Notes under the pieces: generated by a model
Databases searched by the model: none
What the model saw: the letters and a program-made list of their open reading frames with translations, nothing else
Told to the model about the DNA's origin: nothing
Shown here: piece by piece, positions 26,052 to 34,235 of the stretch
How positions within the stretch are numbered: the first letter of the stretch is position 1
How the letters are laid out: each line of letters begins with the position of its first letter
Source: 40-80 sp040394775
Lineage (GTDB): Bacteria; Bacteroidota; Bacteroidia; Flavobacteriales_D; Crocinitomicaceae
NCBI GenBank assembly: GCA_040394775.1
Contig: JBEBRN010000001.1
Location: 33,557 to 97,556 of the forward strand
DNA: 64,000 nt
Reading direction: 5' to 3'
Program-made: the position numbers and the translations under genes

Positions 26052-27938
26052 TTATTTCTTAATGAACGTATAAAGCGAGTTTACTAAGTCTAAAAGATAT
26101 TTACCATTATTTTCGATATCCTCGTTAAAGGTATAGTTAATCTGAAATTGTGCTTCCTTTTTATCAATTTTTACAGTTCGAAAGTCAATCACTCCTGATC
26201 TATTAATGAGTGTATTGATGATGTCATTTTGTCGATCCGATAATGCTTCACGTGGTAACTTCTTAAGAGCATTATCTAAATCAAGATGAACGTACGTAAA
26301 TTTACTTTTTTTCGCATTCTTGATATTAATACGCTCGCTCTTGGCATACCCATTTAGATGCGTCGTAAACAAGTTCTCATCCACAGATAAAAGAACAATA
26401 TCGTCGACAATAGCAAAATACAACGGAATGGTGCCGAGTACCGCATTGTTTACCTCGTAATAATCTCCATGTGGCGTAATATCTGATTGTGTGCGCGATA
26501 ATAAGCGGGCCATTCTTGCTAAAAAATCATGATTATTTGTTTTGAACCCAATTGTAAAGTTGGGAATGTCTTGATCTTCTTCCACCTCCGTTTCTGAATA
26601 CTCAAACGTTTCTTCATCGTATTGATAATCAATGTGTGTTACCTTAATTCTTTTATAACCATTCAAAGAAGCAAACATACTTCCTTGATAGACCTCAAAA
26701 ATATTATCGATGTCCACAAATTCATTAATGACCTCAGCCATCAAGATATTAGACACCACTTTTTGATCCGTATCGTGCTCGACTAAATCCATGATAATGT
26801 CAAACGATGTATGATACGCCCTTTTCAAATCAACGTTATAAGATAAATAAGCCAAAGCGTCTTTGTGAATATATTTTTGGAAATTTTTATTGAATTTAGT
26901 CTTCGAAATATCAGTATAAATTTTCCCTAACGCATCATCGTATTTCGCATGAATATCCATGATAATTTCATTCTTTACAATGTTTAACTCTCCTGTCAAA
27001 ACATTATTATTATAGAGGCGTTGCGCATCATTAAATAAAGAAGGAAAAACATTTTGAAATTGCCAAATACCTTTATTACTCGTTAGATTTCTTGAATTAT
27101 CTAAATAAAAAACACCATCAACAGATTTCGATAATTGATTTCTAAAATCTTCATAATCAGAATATAAAGAACTATTTTCAACAAATATTTCGGTTGATAT
27201 TTTACGTATAAATAATTGTTGATATTCATAAAGGACACTGTCTCTCAACTCCCAATAATTCTTATTCAACAAGTCCATATCGTCAATCTCATCCGATAAA
27301 AGGAGTGTACTATCGTTCGCTTCAATTTCGAAATCACTTTCTTCCGTTATATTATCACCGTCTCCTTCAAATTCATATCCTTCATCAGAAATACCATTAA
27401 AGTTCCAATCGTCATCAGGAATATAGTATCCATAACCGCTCTCTAACCAAATAGAATCAGCCACCTTCTTTACCAATTTAGTATCTGGCTCTACTCGAAT
27501 AACTAAAGCTGATGTTCCTCTTATGAATAAATAATTCAGTTGATTACGATAAATTTTAACACCTGGAATATGAGAATTTATTTCATCAAAATTGTCAAAT
27601 ACTTTCAAAATACCTGAAGCATCAGACACTCCAAACGTAAATCCAGAAACGTCATATTCTTGAGATTGTCCAAAGAAGGCGTTGATACGTTGATCAAAAT
27701 CAAAACCCGCATCCTTAATCGTTTTCCCTGTTGTTGAACCATTAAATAATTCACTTTGAACCTCTTCCATGAATTCATACTGTACTAAATCATCCATCGG
27801 AATCTTTTTTAACAAGCTTGTATTGTTGATGCTAAAGACAGTAACGGCATCTCTAGGAATTAGCTCTTCGGAGTTTTGAGCGAAAAAGATTGTTGGTAAA
27901 AGAAAAAGCGTTGAAAAAGATATGAAATACCGCATCAT
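26052..27938 (-). CDS. Exported DUF4836-like protein
   Basis: A 628-residue protein with a signal peptide (about residues 1-20, ending FFAQ). The start of the mature part, LIPRDAVTVFSINNTSLLKKI, is characteristic of the DUF4836 family of Bacteroidota envelope proteins. Residues 190-220 are extremely acidic (repeated Asp/Glu with Asn), perhaps metal binding or a linker. It heads a unit followed by a smaller paralog after nine bases and then pdxJ. No function is known. Confidence 0.65.
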   Translation of the reverse strand: MMRYFISFSTLFLLPTIFFAQNSEELIPRDAVTVFSINNTSLLKKIPMDDLVQYEFMEEVQSELFNGSTTGKTIKDAGFDFDQRINAFFGQSQEYDVSGFTFGVSDASGILKVFDNFDEINSHIPGVKIYRNQLNYLFIRGTSALVIRVEPDTKLVKKVADSIWLESGYGYYIPDDDWNFNGISDEGYEFEGDGDNITEESDFEIEANDSTLLLSDEIDDMDLLNKNYWELRDSVLYEYQQLFIRKISTEIFVENSSLYSDYEDFRNQLSKSVDGVFYLDNSRNLTSNKGIWQFQNVFPSLFNDAQRLYNNNVLTGELNIVKNEIIMDIHAKYDDALGKIYTDISKTKFNKNFQKYIHKDALAYLSYNVDLKRAYHTSFDIIMDLVEHDTDQKVVSNILMAEVINEFVDIDNIFEVYQGSMFASLNGYKRIKVTHIDYQYDEETFEYSETEVEEDQDIPNFTIGFKTNNHDFLARMARLLSRTQSDITPHGDYYEVNNAVLGTIPLYFAIVDDIVLLSVDENLFTTHLNGYAKSERINIKNAKKSKFTYVHLDLDNALKKLPREALSDRQNDIINTLINRSGVIDFRTVKIDKKEAQFQINYTFNEDIENNGKYLLDLVNSLYTFIKK

Positions 27939-28173
27939 TTATAAGTTATAATATATTCGAAGATACAAATATTACGCTTTATTTCGGGAAATATCACTAT
28001 TTTAAAAAAAGTTTAAAACAATCAAAGGTTAAAACGAAAAAGAAGTAGCGTCAGGTTAACACTTATAAAAAAGGGAATCGTTGTTAATCAAAAAAAGTCT
28101 TAAAATTCAACTTATTTTGATTCTATCCATACTTTTCCGATATTTAGCTCGTAAACAAGATAAAAATAAAATT

Positions 28174-28407
28174 ATGGCAACAGAAGTATGGTTAAAGAGT
28201 TTGATAACAGAAACTCCACATGAAGGAAGAGAATTAGCAATTTTAATGGCTCGGAAAACAATAGGTGCAATACAGTCCGATCCTGAAATAAAGAAACAAT
28301 TGCGCGAGAAATATGCAACTGATTCTGCTCAATTAATTGCTTCTGCTGAAGTGGTAGCAATAGAGTTTCAAACAGTAGCAGCGGCGAATAATTATTGGAG
28401 AAAATAA
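28174..28407 (+). CDS. Small helical protein of unknown function
   Basis: A 77-residue protein starting MATEVWLKSL. The sequence is strongly helical with alternating charged and Ala/Leu/Ile residues and has no signal peptide or membrane segment. The frame is open upstream to a TTG at 28081, but that extension would add an implausible hydrophobic, Lys-rich N-terminus, so I prefer the ATG at 28174. It is followed by a terminator-like hairpin. I do not recognise the family. Confidence 0.6.
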   Translation: MATEVWLKSLITETPHEGRELAILMARKTIGAIQSDPEIKKQLREKYATDSAQLIASAEVVAIEFQTVAAANNYWRK

Positions 28408-28427
28408 TACGTTTTTTCACCTTTTTT

Positions 28428-28474
28428 AGTTCCTTCAAAAGAGAATATCACTGTTTTGAAGGAGCTACTATTTT
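28428..28474 (+). terminator. Hairpin after the small helical protein gene
   Basis: Thirteen-base stem AGTTCCTTCAAAA/TTTTGAAGGAGCT with one G-T type mismatch and a 13-base loop, followed by a T-containing tract. Probably a terminator for the preceding 77-codon gene. Confidence 0.6.
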
Positions 28475-28501
28475 TAGTTAAAAGGAGGGTAAATAATAAA
28501 A

Positions 28502-28537
28502 ATTCGGAAAGATATTCGGAAAGATATTCGGAAATAT
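28502..28537 (+). repeat. Three tandem copies of a 12-bp unit
   Basis: The unit ATTCGGAAAGAT occurs three times in a row, the third as ATTCGGAAATAT. It ends about 45 bases before the start of the next gene, directly upstream of a weak -7-like TACTTTCG, so it may be a regulator binding array or a slippage repeat. Confidence 0.75.
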
Positions 28538-28583
28538 TTTAGAATTTTCATACTTTCGATATAACTACTTTAAGAATTCACTT

Positions 28584-29189
28584 ATGAAATCTTTCAAATT
28601 CACACTACTTATTTTTTGCTTAATGCTTTCATTTATTAGCGTTGGTCAAGAGCAAGATACATTGGGATTAAAGCGCCTTTTTTGGGGAGTTATTCCAGCT
28701 GCGGTAATAGAAGCAAACGGAAAAAGAGAAGTAAAACATTACAGCGATGGTTATACATCTGTTCGTGGTGGGTCAGAATTTGCAGCAGCTGGATTACAAT
28801 TCGAAATCGGTAATTACTGGGCGTTCAAAAAAAAGAAACGAATAACTGGTATCATTCGACTAACTTGGATACGAATTGGAGCTCATAACTACGGTTTACT
28901 TCTGGCTCCAGCACAAGTGGGAATAGGTCTTCATTATGATTTCAATAAAAAATGGTCACTTGATGCCACTTTAAATGGTGGATTACTCATCGTTACGGAT
29001 GATGCATTATATCCAGACTTTATCTTTAATTATGCTATTTATCCACAAATAAGATTCAATTTCAAACGTTTTAGCATTGGCCTTGAATATACCTACAAGC
29101 GCTATTATAAAAATCCTATTAATCTATTCTATGGGTTTCATTATTTCGGACTTGTCATAGGTGGCAGAGCTGGAAAAAAGATTAATTAA
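28584..29189 (+). CDS. Exported protein, probable small outer-membrane beta-barrel
   Basis: A 201-residue protein with a signal peptide (residues 1-21, ending ISVGQ). The mature part shows alternating hydrophobic/aromatic strands such as YGLLLAPAQVGIGLHYDF, WSLDATLNGGLLIV and FSIGLEYTYKRYY, typical of outer-membrane barrels, with about eight possible strands. No family could be named. It is followed after 17 bases by the repeat protein and may be cotranscribed with it. Confidence 0.65.
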   Translation: MKSFKFTLLIFCLMLSFISVGQEQDTLGLKRLFWGVIPAAVIEANGKREVKHYSDGYTSVRGGSEFAAAGLQFEIGNYWAFKKKKRITGIIRLTWIRIGAHNYGLLLAPAQVGIGLHYDFNKKWSLDATLNGGLLIVTDDALYPDFIFNYAIYPQIRFNFKRFSIGLEYTYKRYYKNPINLFYGFHYFGLVIGGRAGKKIN

Positions 29190-29206
29190 AAACGAAAAAT
29201 GAGATT

Positions 29207-29722
29207 ATGATAAAAAAAGCAATTATTATTCTAGCATTAATTTTAAATGTGTTTTCAGGTAGTAGTAACATTTTTGCTAAAAGTAAATTTACACCAGACT
29301 CCATTTACAATTCAAATGACATTAAAAATTTAGCTTTGGCACTTACTGCGATAAGTTTCAAAACACAAGCTGAAGCTATCGATAAAATACAAGATTTAGA
29401 TATAAAGAATTTAGCATTAGCATCGACTGCTAAAGGGTTTAAAAATCAAGGAGAAGCAATTGAAAAAATAATAAATTCTGACATCAAGAATCTTGCGATT
29501 GCAATTACGGCTATTAATTTTAAAACACAAAAGCAAGCAATAGATGAAATTCAAAATTTAGATATTAAGAATTTAGCACTTGCAAAATCTGCTATAGGTT
29601 TCAATGCTCAACGAGCGGCGATTGAAAAAATAATAAATTCTGACATCAAGAACCTTGCGATTGCAATTACTGCTGTAAATTTTAAAATACAAGGACAAGC
29701 TATTGATGCTATTGGAAAATAA
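29207..29722 (+). CDS. Exported protein made of five 27-residue repeats
   Basis: A 171-residue protein with a signal peptide (about residues 1-24, ending IFA) followed by five consecutive 27-residue repeats from residue 38 to the end. Each repeat begins DIKNLA[LI]A and continues with TA..F..Q..AI..I. Repeats 2-3 and 4-5 are more alike than neighbours, with an identical KIINS-DIKNLAIAITA join, so a two-repeat block of 54 residues was duplicated recently. Each repeat has two helix-like halves, suggesting a solenoid. The family is unknown to me. Its 3' end overlaps the convergent gene by 14 bases. Confidence 0.75.
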   Translation: MIKKAIIILALILNVFSGSSNIFAKSKFTPDSIYNSNDIKNLALALTAISFKTQAEAIDKIQDLDIKNLALASTAKGFKNQGEAIEKIINSDIKNLAIAITAINFKTQKQAIDEIQNLDIKNLALAKSAIGFNAQRAAIEKIINSDIKNLAIAITAVNFKIQGQAIDAIGK

Positions 29723-30251
29723 CACTTCCTATCTTCAAATCCCAAACGGTTCTTCTCGTTTTCCCAAAAGCTTTTGACTGTGGTTTAAAATAGACTTGAA
29801 CGGTCATTTTCTTTTCTTTTTGTTTGCCGTTTATTTGATAAACCAATCGATACTTATATATCCAATACGAACTTTTTAATTCTGAATCAATTCGTTCCAT
29901 AGACACAATTTTCACATTCGTCTTTTTCCAATCATCTATCCAATTGGTAGCTGTAGTGTAATTCGTTTTACTTTCAATTCCAGTTAGTTGAATCTCGTCT
30001 TCTTGGATGAAAAGCTGCGTCATGTTACTTTTCAATTGTTCATTCAGGTCTGCTGTATTATCTGTATTTAGAGCTGCTTTCAAGTATTCAAACAATTCTT
30101 CTACTTTCAATTCTGCTTGACCGGCATATATTTGTATGGTCACTTTATCAAACGAATTTTGAATCGTTACTTCCTCGACATGTCCAATCGATTGCGACCA
30201 TGCAAACGGAATGAAAAAAGTAAAGAATAATAATAGGATGAAACTTTTCAT
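29709..30251 (-). CDS. Exported protein of unknown function
   Basis: A 180-residue protein with a signal peptide (residues 1-19, ending AWSQ). The mature part is rich in beta strands and Lys/Glu and has a conserved-looking YRLVYQINGKQKEKKMTVQVYFKP segment followed by a WDLKIGSVIF ending, reminiscent of nuclear-transport-factor-like or lumazine-type accessory domains but not identifiable. It lies one base after the membrane-anchored regulator-like gene and is cotranscribed with it. Confidence 0.65.
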   Translation of the reverse strand: MKSFILLLFFTFFIPFAWSQSIGHVEEVTIQNSFDKVTIQIYAGQAELKVEELFEYLKAALNTDNTADLNEQLKSNMTQLFIQEDEIQLTGIESKTNYTTATNWIDDWKKTNVKIVSMERIDSELKSSYWIYKYRLVYQINGKQKEKKMTVQVYFKPQSKAFGKTRRTVWDLKIGSVIFQ

Positions 30252-30252
30252 A

Positions 30253-31173
30253 TCAATTTTGTTTTATTCGAATCTTCGTGATTTTATGTAGTGAATCTTG
30301 TTCCAACGATAGTATTTGCCAACGTTTGATAGTTTTAGTCGGAATAATCAATTTTTTAGAAAATTCCTCTTTATTCAGAAATTCAATTCCCAAATTATTC
30401 TGCAAGTGAATCAACACTTCCAAATCATCGGAGAGGATGTTATTCAATTGTACTTTTCGCGTTTCCCAATCTTTAATATCTGCCTCAATAAATGCTTTCA
30501 ACATCATGGCATAATCGTCTGACTTCAGAACAATAGAAGTCGCTTTTTCATTCTTCTCCACTTTTGCTTCCGAATAAAACGGACTTTCAATGACTATTTC
30601 TGTCTCAGGTTTTAAAGTCAATTTTTTCTTGGAATTCAATGGTTCTAAACCTCCTTTCTCTTTGACAAACAACTGAATTGTGGAGTCTTTAATTTCTTCT
30701 CCCGTATAAAAATCTTTCATTTGAACAGGTTTTTCTATCTTTTCCTGCCGAACATCTGTTTGGTTAAACCTCAAGGTGAAATAAAAGCCAAAAACGAGTA
30801 ATCCTGCCAAAGGAAGAACCCATCTTTTCCTCCACTGTTTTTTTCCACTCGTTTTTTCTACTAAAAGCGATTCAGTAGTAACATGCACAAAAGCATCCCA
30901 AGAATCGAATCGACAATAAACAGCTAGAATATCCAATAGGTCTTTTCGAGGCAATTTCTCGTTTAAATCGGGTTTCAAATGCGTATAAATCCACTTTTCG
31001 CTTATCCGTTGCTTCGTCGTTTCTTCTATGTCGTCTATTAATTGCAAAATATCTTTACTGCTAAACATTTTCCAATCCAAGGAAACATACGGATAGGTTT
31101 CTTGATAGCGCAAAAGCACTAACTTTTTTAATTCGTAAAATGCCGACAATCGATCCATTTTAATCCGCTTCAA
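30253..31173 (-). CDS. Membrane-anchored protein with an N-terminal HTH-like domain
   Basis: A 306-residue protein. Residues about 25-95 carry a pattern (DILQLIDDIEETTKQRISEKWIY ... DLLDILAVYCRFDSWDAFV) that recurs at the N-terminus of Bacteroidota membrane proteins and looks like a helix-turn-helix or similar small helical domain. One membrane helix follows near residues 119-136, then an exported region of about 170 residues. It is divergent from an exported protein gene, and four CTGTAAA half-sites lie between them, which fits a local regulator. Function is inferred. Confidence 0.6.
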   Translation of the reverse strand: MKRIKMDRLSAFYELKKLVLLRYQETYPYVSLDWKMFSSKDILQLIDDIEETTKQRISEKWIYTHLKPDLNEKLPRKDLLDILAVYCRFDSWDAFVHVTTESLLVEKTSGKKQWRKRWVLPLAGLLVFGFYFTLRFNQTDVRQEKIEKPVQMKDFYTGEEIKDSTIQLFVKEKGGLEPLNSKKKLTLKPETEIVIESPFYSEAKVEKNEKATSIVLKSDDYAMMLKAFIEADIKDWETRKVQLNNILSDDLEVLIHLQNNLGIEFLNKEEFSKKLIIPTKTIKRWQILSLEQDSLHKITKIRIKQN

Positions 31174-31200
31174 AGTTGCGATTTATTCTACTTCTTTCCG

Positions 31201-31262
31201 CTGTAAAATCACTGTAAAGAGCTCAAAATACTTTTACAGTAATTAGAAAGTCGTTTTACAGT
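31201..31262. promoter_or_regulatory. Four CTGTAAA half-sites between divergent genes
   Basis: The octamer CTGTAAA(A/G) occurs at 31201-31208 and 31212-31219 in direct orientation, and its reverse complement at 31231-31239 and 31254-31261. Together they form a nested inverted repeat around 31225. The cluster lies between the divergent genes starting at 31173 and 31309, a typical operator position. Confidence 0.55.
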
Positions 31263-31308
31263 GTGGTTTTAAGTCTGAAATGTTAATCTTGCTTCAAAAG
31301 ATAAATAT

Positions 31309-31782
31309 ATGAAAAAATCGAAATTAGTAATGGGTATATTAGTTTATTCCTCGTTGTTGGTTTTTACCGCGCAAGGACAAACCAATGTGATTGCCGTGAA
31401 AAGTCAAGCGGGAGAAATGGTTGATGTGTTGGATAGAGCCGATAATTTTGGCGTTATCAATCCGCAATATGAATACGAAAATATAGATTCTGTCAAATAT
31501 ATATCTTCAAAAAAAATGATTGTTAATTACATGAATTATGGAGAAAGTGACACCACCTTTTACACCAACGAAATGGATGCAGCCATCTTCCAGCACTTGA
31601 AAGCTATTCGATTAAATAATTGGTATCCTGAAAAAACAAAATTCATCGGATTTCCCAGAGAAATAGAAAAGCTAGCGAGAGAAAAATCATCCCCGCTTAA
31701 AAACTCTCTTCCAATTTGGTTCGCAATCATTATCTTGATGAGTTTAGCTGGAAATTATTACCGAAAAAGACAACACTCCTAA
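31309..31782 (+). CDS. Exported single-pass protein of unknown function
   Basis: A 157-residue protein with a signal peptide (about residues 1-23, ending TAQGQ), an exported region of about 100 residues with DSVKYISSKKMIVNYMNYG, and a C-terminal membrane helix (residues about 132-150) followed by a basic tail. The N-out, C-in layout resembles small accessory proteins of membrane complexes. Its stop overlaps the start of the next membrane protein (TAATG). No family recognised. Confidence 0.65.
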   Translation: MKKSKLVMGILVYSSLLVFTAQGQTNVIAVKSQAGEMVDVLDRADNFGVINPQYEYENIDSVKYISSKKMIVNYMNYGESDTTFYTNEMDAAIFQHLKAIRLNNWYPEKTKFIGFPREIEKLAREKSSPLKNSLPIWFAIIILMSLAGNYYRKRQHS

Positions 31783-32903
31783 TGCGACAATTCATCTTGT
31801 TTTGGGCAAGTTGTTGGTCGGTACTCGCCTTCCTCTTCTTACCTTTTACGTACTATTTCATTCCGAATGTTGGTGTAGGTTTGAGTCAACTCGTTCTGCC
31901 AATTAACCGAGAAATTTGTTCTTGGTTTGGCGTCGAAATTCAGAAAAGCTATTTGGTTTCCGATTCCTTGGCTTTTTATTCGACGACTTTGATGCTCTTG
32001 CTTTTCTCTGGAATGATAAACATTTTGATTGCTTGGAAATTTAAAAAGCATCTTCCTGATATTCAAAAAATACTTTTGGGATTGATGGTTCTTTTGCTTG
32101 CTTATTTCCTGATTCGCTATGGTTTAGACAAAATCTTTCATCGCCAGTTTTACACGCCAGCTTCGAACACACTTCATACTCCAACGGGACAATTGGACAA
32201 AGACATCCTGTTTTGGACGAGTATGGGAACGAGTTCGTTTTACAATGCATTTATGGCAATCGCTGAAGTGCTGACAGGAATTTTACTCTTGATCAATCGA
32301 ACCCGATTTTTGGGTTTGTTAATAGTTTTTGGAATTTTAGGAAACATTTTCGCCATCAACCTTGGGTTTGACATTACCGTAAAATACCTTTCTGGATTGT
32401 TACTAATTACGAGTGCTATTTGTCTGTCGTTTTACAAGGCCAGATTAAAATCGCTCATCACCGGGAAAAGTAGTGAAAAAGAAGTTCCAATCTTTCCTAC
32501 GGTTTGGATATTCATTCTTTTCACGCCGTTCTTTGTCGATTTGGTGATGACGTATTGGGAAAATCCGAAGAATGAAAGTGGGAATAGTTATCAAGTTCAA
32601 GCGACGAGCGGAAAATCTAAAATCATCGACTCAGAAGAAATTGTTCGCATTCATTTTCATCCTGCTGGTTATTTCATTACTGAGAATAAGGAACAGAAAT
32701 TCACTTCGTACAAGATGTCTGCAGATCGGAAATCTGTCATAGTAAAGCAGCAGTTTATTCCGATTACAATAGTGGAAAATCAGCTTGTCTGGGACGAAGG
32801 AGAAAGTGAAATTCGGTGGGAATTGGAAGAGATTGATTTGGAAATGAAGCCTTTGAAACAGGATGAGATGAATTGGTATTTTGAAGGGATTGGAGGGTTT
32901 TAG
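31782..32903 (+). CDS. Multi-pass membrane protein of unknown function
   Basis: A 373-residue protein starting MRQFILFW at an ATG that overlaps the preceding stop by one base; an upstream start at 31716 in the same frame would overlap that gene by 66 bases and is less likely. About seven hydrophobic helices fill residues 1-260. The segment FLGLLIVFGILGNIFAINLGFDITVK is faintly DoxX-like. The last 100 residues are soluble and strand-rich. Likely partner of the 157-residue protein upstream. Function unknown. Confidence 0.65.
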   Translation: MRQFILFWASCWSVLAFLFLPFTYYFIPNVGVGLSQLVLPINREICSWFGVEIQKSYLVSDSLAFYSTTLMLLLFSGMINILIAWKFKKHLPDIQKILLGLMVLLLAYFLIRYGLDKIFHRQFYTPASNTLHTPTGQLDKDILFWTSMGTSSFYNAFMAIAEVLTGILLLINRTRFLGLLIVFGILGNIFAINLGFDITVKYLSGLLLITSAICLSFYKARLKSLITGKSSEKEVPIFPTVWIFILFTPFFVDLVMTYWENPKNESGNSYQVQATSGKSKIIDSEEIVRIHFHPAGYFITENKEQKFTSYKMSADRKSVIVKQQFIPITIVENQLVWDEGESEIRWELEEIDLEMKPLKQDEMNWYFEGIGGF

Positions 32904-33025
32904 GGGGGGAATATAAAAATTCAAAATAGAGCTTTAATCGTTATTTGGACAGGAGAGATAAAAGCTGTATTTTTATTGGATTTACGTAAGTAAAGGGAAA
33001 TGACTAACTCTAAGAAAAAACACTA

Positions 33026-33757
33026 ATGTCAACAAGAATTTGCACCACTCCAAGTGAAAATCAATTGATCGAAATCAAAAATTGGTTATTTGAAGAGTAT
33101 CAAAAGGAAAATGAAGGATTCTATATTAATTGGAATATCATTTTGAATTATTTTGAAAGTAATCAATTAATTATTTTGTTAAAAGATTCAGATGTAATTG
33201 GTTTCTCTACTTATCGATTTTATGATGATATTGTAGTTAATATTGACATTATTGAAATTCATCCTGATCATAGAAAATGTGGTTACGGAAATTACATGAT
33301 GAAGGAAGTGTTTAATTTTTGCAAAATTCAAGGAGCAAAGGTAGCAAGCCTATTTTGTGCGCCAAAAGAATCTTATAAATTTTGGGAAAATTTTGGTTTT
33401 TCTGATTTCCCTGAAACTGGCTATACACAAACTGAATTATCAATGTATATGAACCTAGTTGAAGTTCGTGAAACATTAAAGGATAATTATTTAGATAAGA
33501 CCATTATTGAACTTTGGGATTGCGAACCTCACCAATCAAAAGATGTCAAAGCTAAGTGGACTTGGTCAATAAATACTTCTCACAATAAAATAGAACCTCC
33601 AATTTTGATAACCTGTGATAGAAATTGGAATATTCGATTTTCCATTGATGGTGAAATAATTAAAGAATCAAAGGTCAAATATTTTTCAAAAATGAATCCA
33701 ATTGACCTCGATAAATTTATGTTTATTAATGAATTGAATACGCATAACAACAAATAA
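33026..33757 (+). CDS. GNAT-family N-acetyltransferase with a C-terminal extension
   Basis: A 243-residue protein. Residues about 10-145 form a GNAT fold: the beta4-loop IIEIHPDHRKCGYGNYMMKEVF provides the acetyl-CoA pyrophosphate loop (R/K-x-x-G-Y/x-G), and FWENFGF is the usual late strand. The remaining 100 residues, with WTWSINTSHNKIEPPILITCD, are an extra domain I do not recognise. It stands alone between two uncharacterised regions. The substrate cannot be predicted. Confidence 0.85.
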   Translation: MSTRICTTPSENQLIEIKNWLFEEYQKENEGFYINWNIILNYFESNQLIILLKDSDVIGFSTYRFYDDIVVNIDIIEIHPDHRKCGYGNYMMKEVFNFCKIQGAKVASLFCAPKESYKFWENFGFSDFPETGYTQTELSMYMNLVEVRETLKDNYLDKTIIELWDCEPHQSKDVKAKWTWSINTSHNKIEPPILITCDRNWNIRFSIDGEIIKESKVKYFSKMNPIDLDKFMFINELNTHNNK

Positions 33758-34235
33758 ACAAAAGCACAAAAAGCACTATATTTGTTAAACATCTTTGCCT
33801 TTTTACAAACCGTTGTAGTGCACTGAAAAAACATCAATTCCAATTATTAATAGAACATTCAGAACTTCAGTGGATTAAGTTTCTCGTGGATTGACAGAGA
33901 TACTCTCAAATAAAAATATTTGATCAAAAGCAAGTTCATATAATTCCCTCTCCCTTCATCTTTTACCAATAAATTAACCCAATTTACGACCTTTTAATCT
34001 AAATAATGACTACTATTGTCGTAAGAATTAGAGAAAGTAAATACGAATGAAACATTCAAATTTAGTTCATCTTGTGTTAAAAATCAAAGCGGTATCTTGC
34101 TTTGTAAACATCAAAAATAGAGATTCATTTTCTCTGTAGAAATTCTATTACCCCTATTTAAAATCGAATTATTTAATTAAAATTTGCGTTTTGCAATATA
34201 GCAGACCGTTATTGATATATTTAAAAATAAAAACA
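33758..34235. other. Intergenic region upstream of tryptophanase
   Basis: About 480 AT-rich bases. A TATATTTG matching the -7 consensus is at 33777-33784, far from any gene start. Short inverted AACAAATA/TATTTGTT arms flank it. No open frame of useful length is present, and I found no tnaC-like leader peptide in front of tnaA. Confidence 0.4.

Noticed and set aside
33745..33835. Inverted AACAAATA/TATTTGTT arms followed by CCGTTGTAGTGC after the GNAT gene, resembling a cassette site
   Set aside because: The distance from arm to GTT is about 36 bases instead of 5-10, and no inverse core GCACTACAAC was found after the next gene, so it does not have the paired-core geometry.
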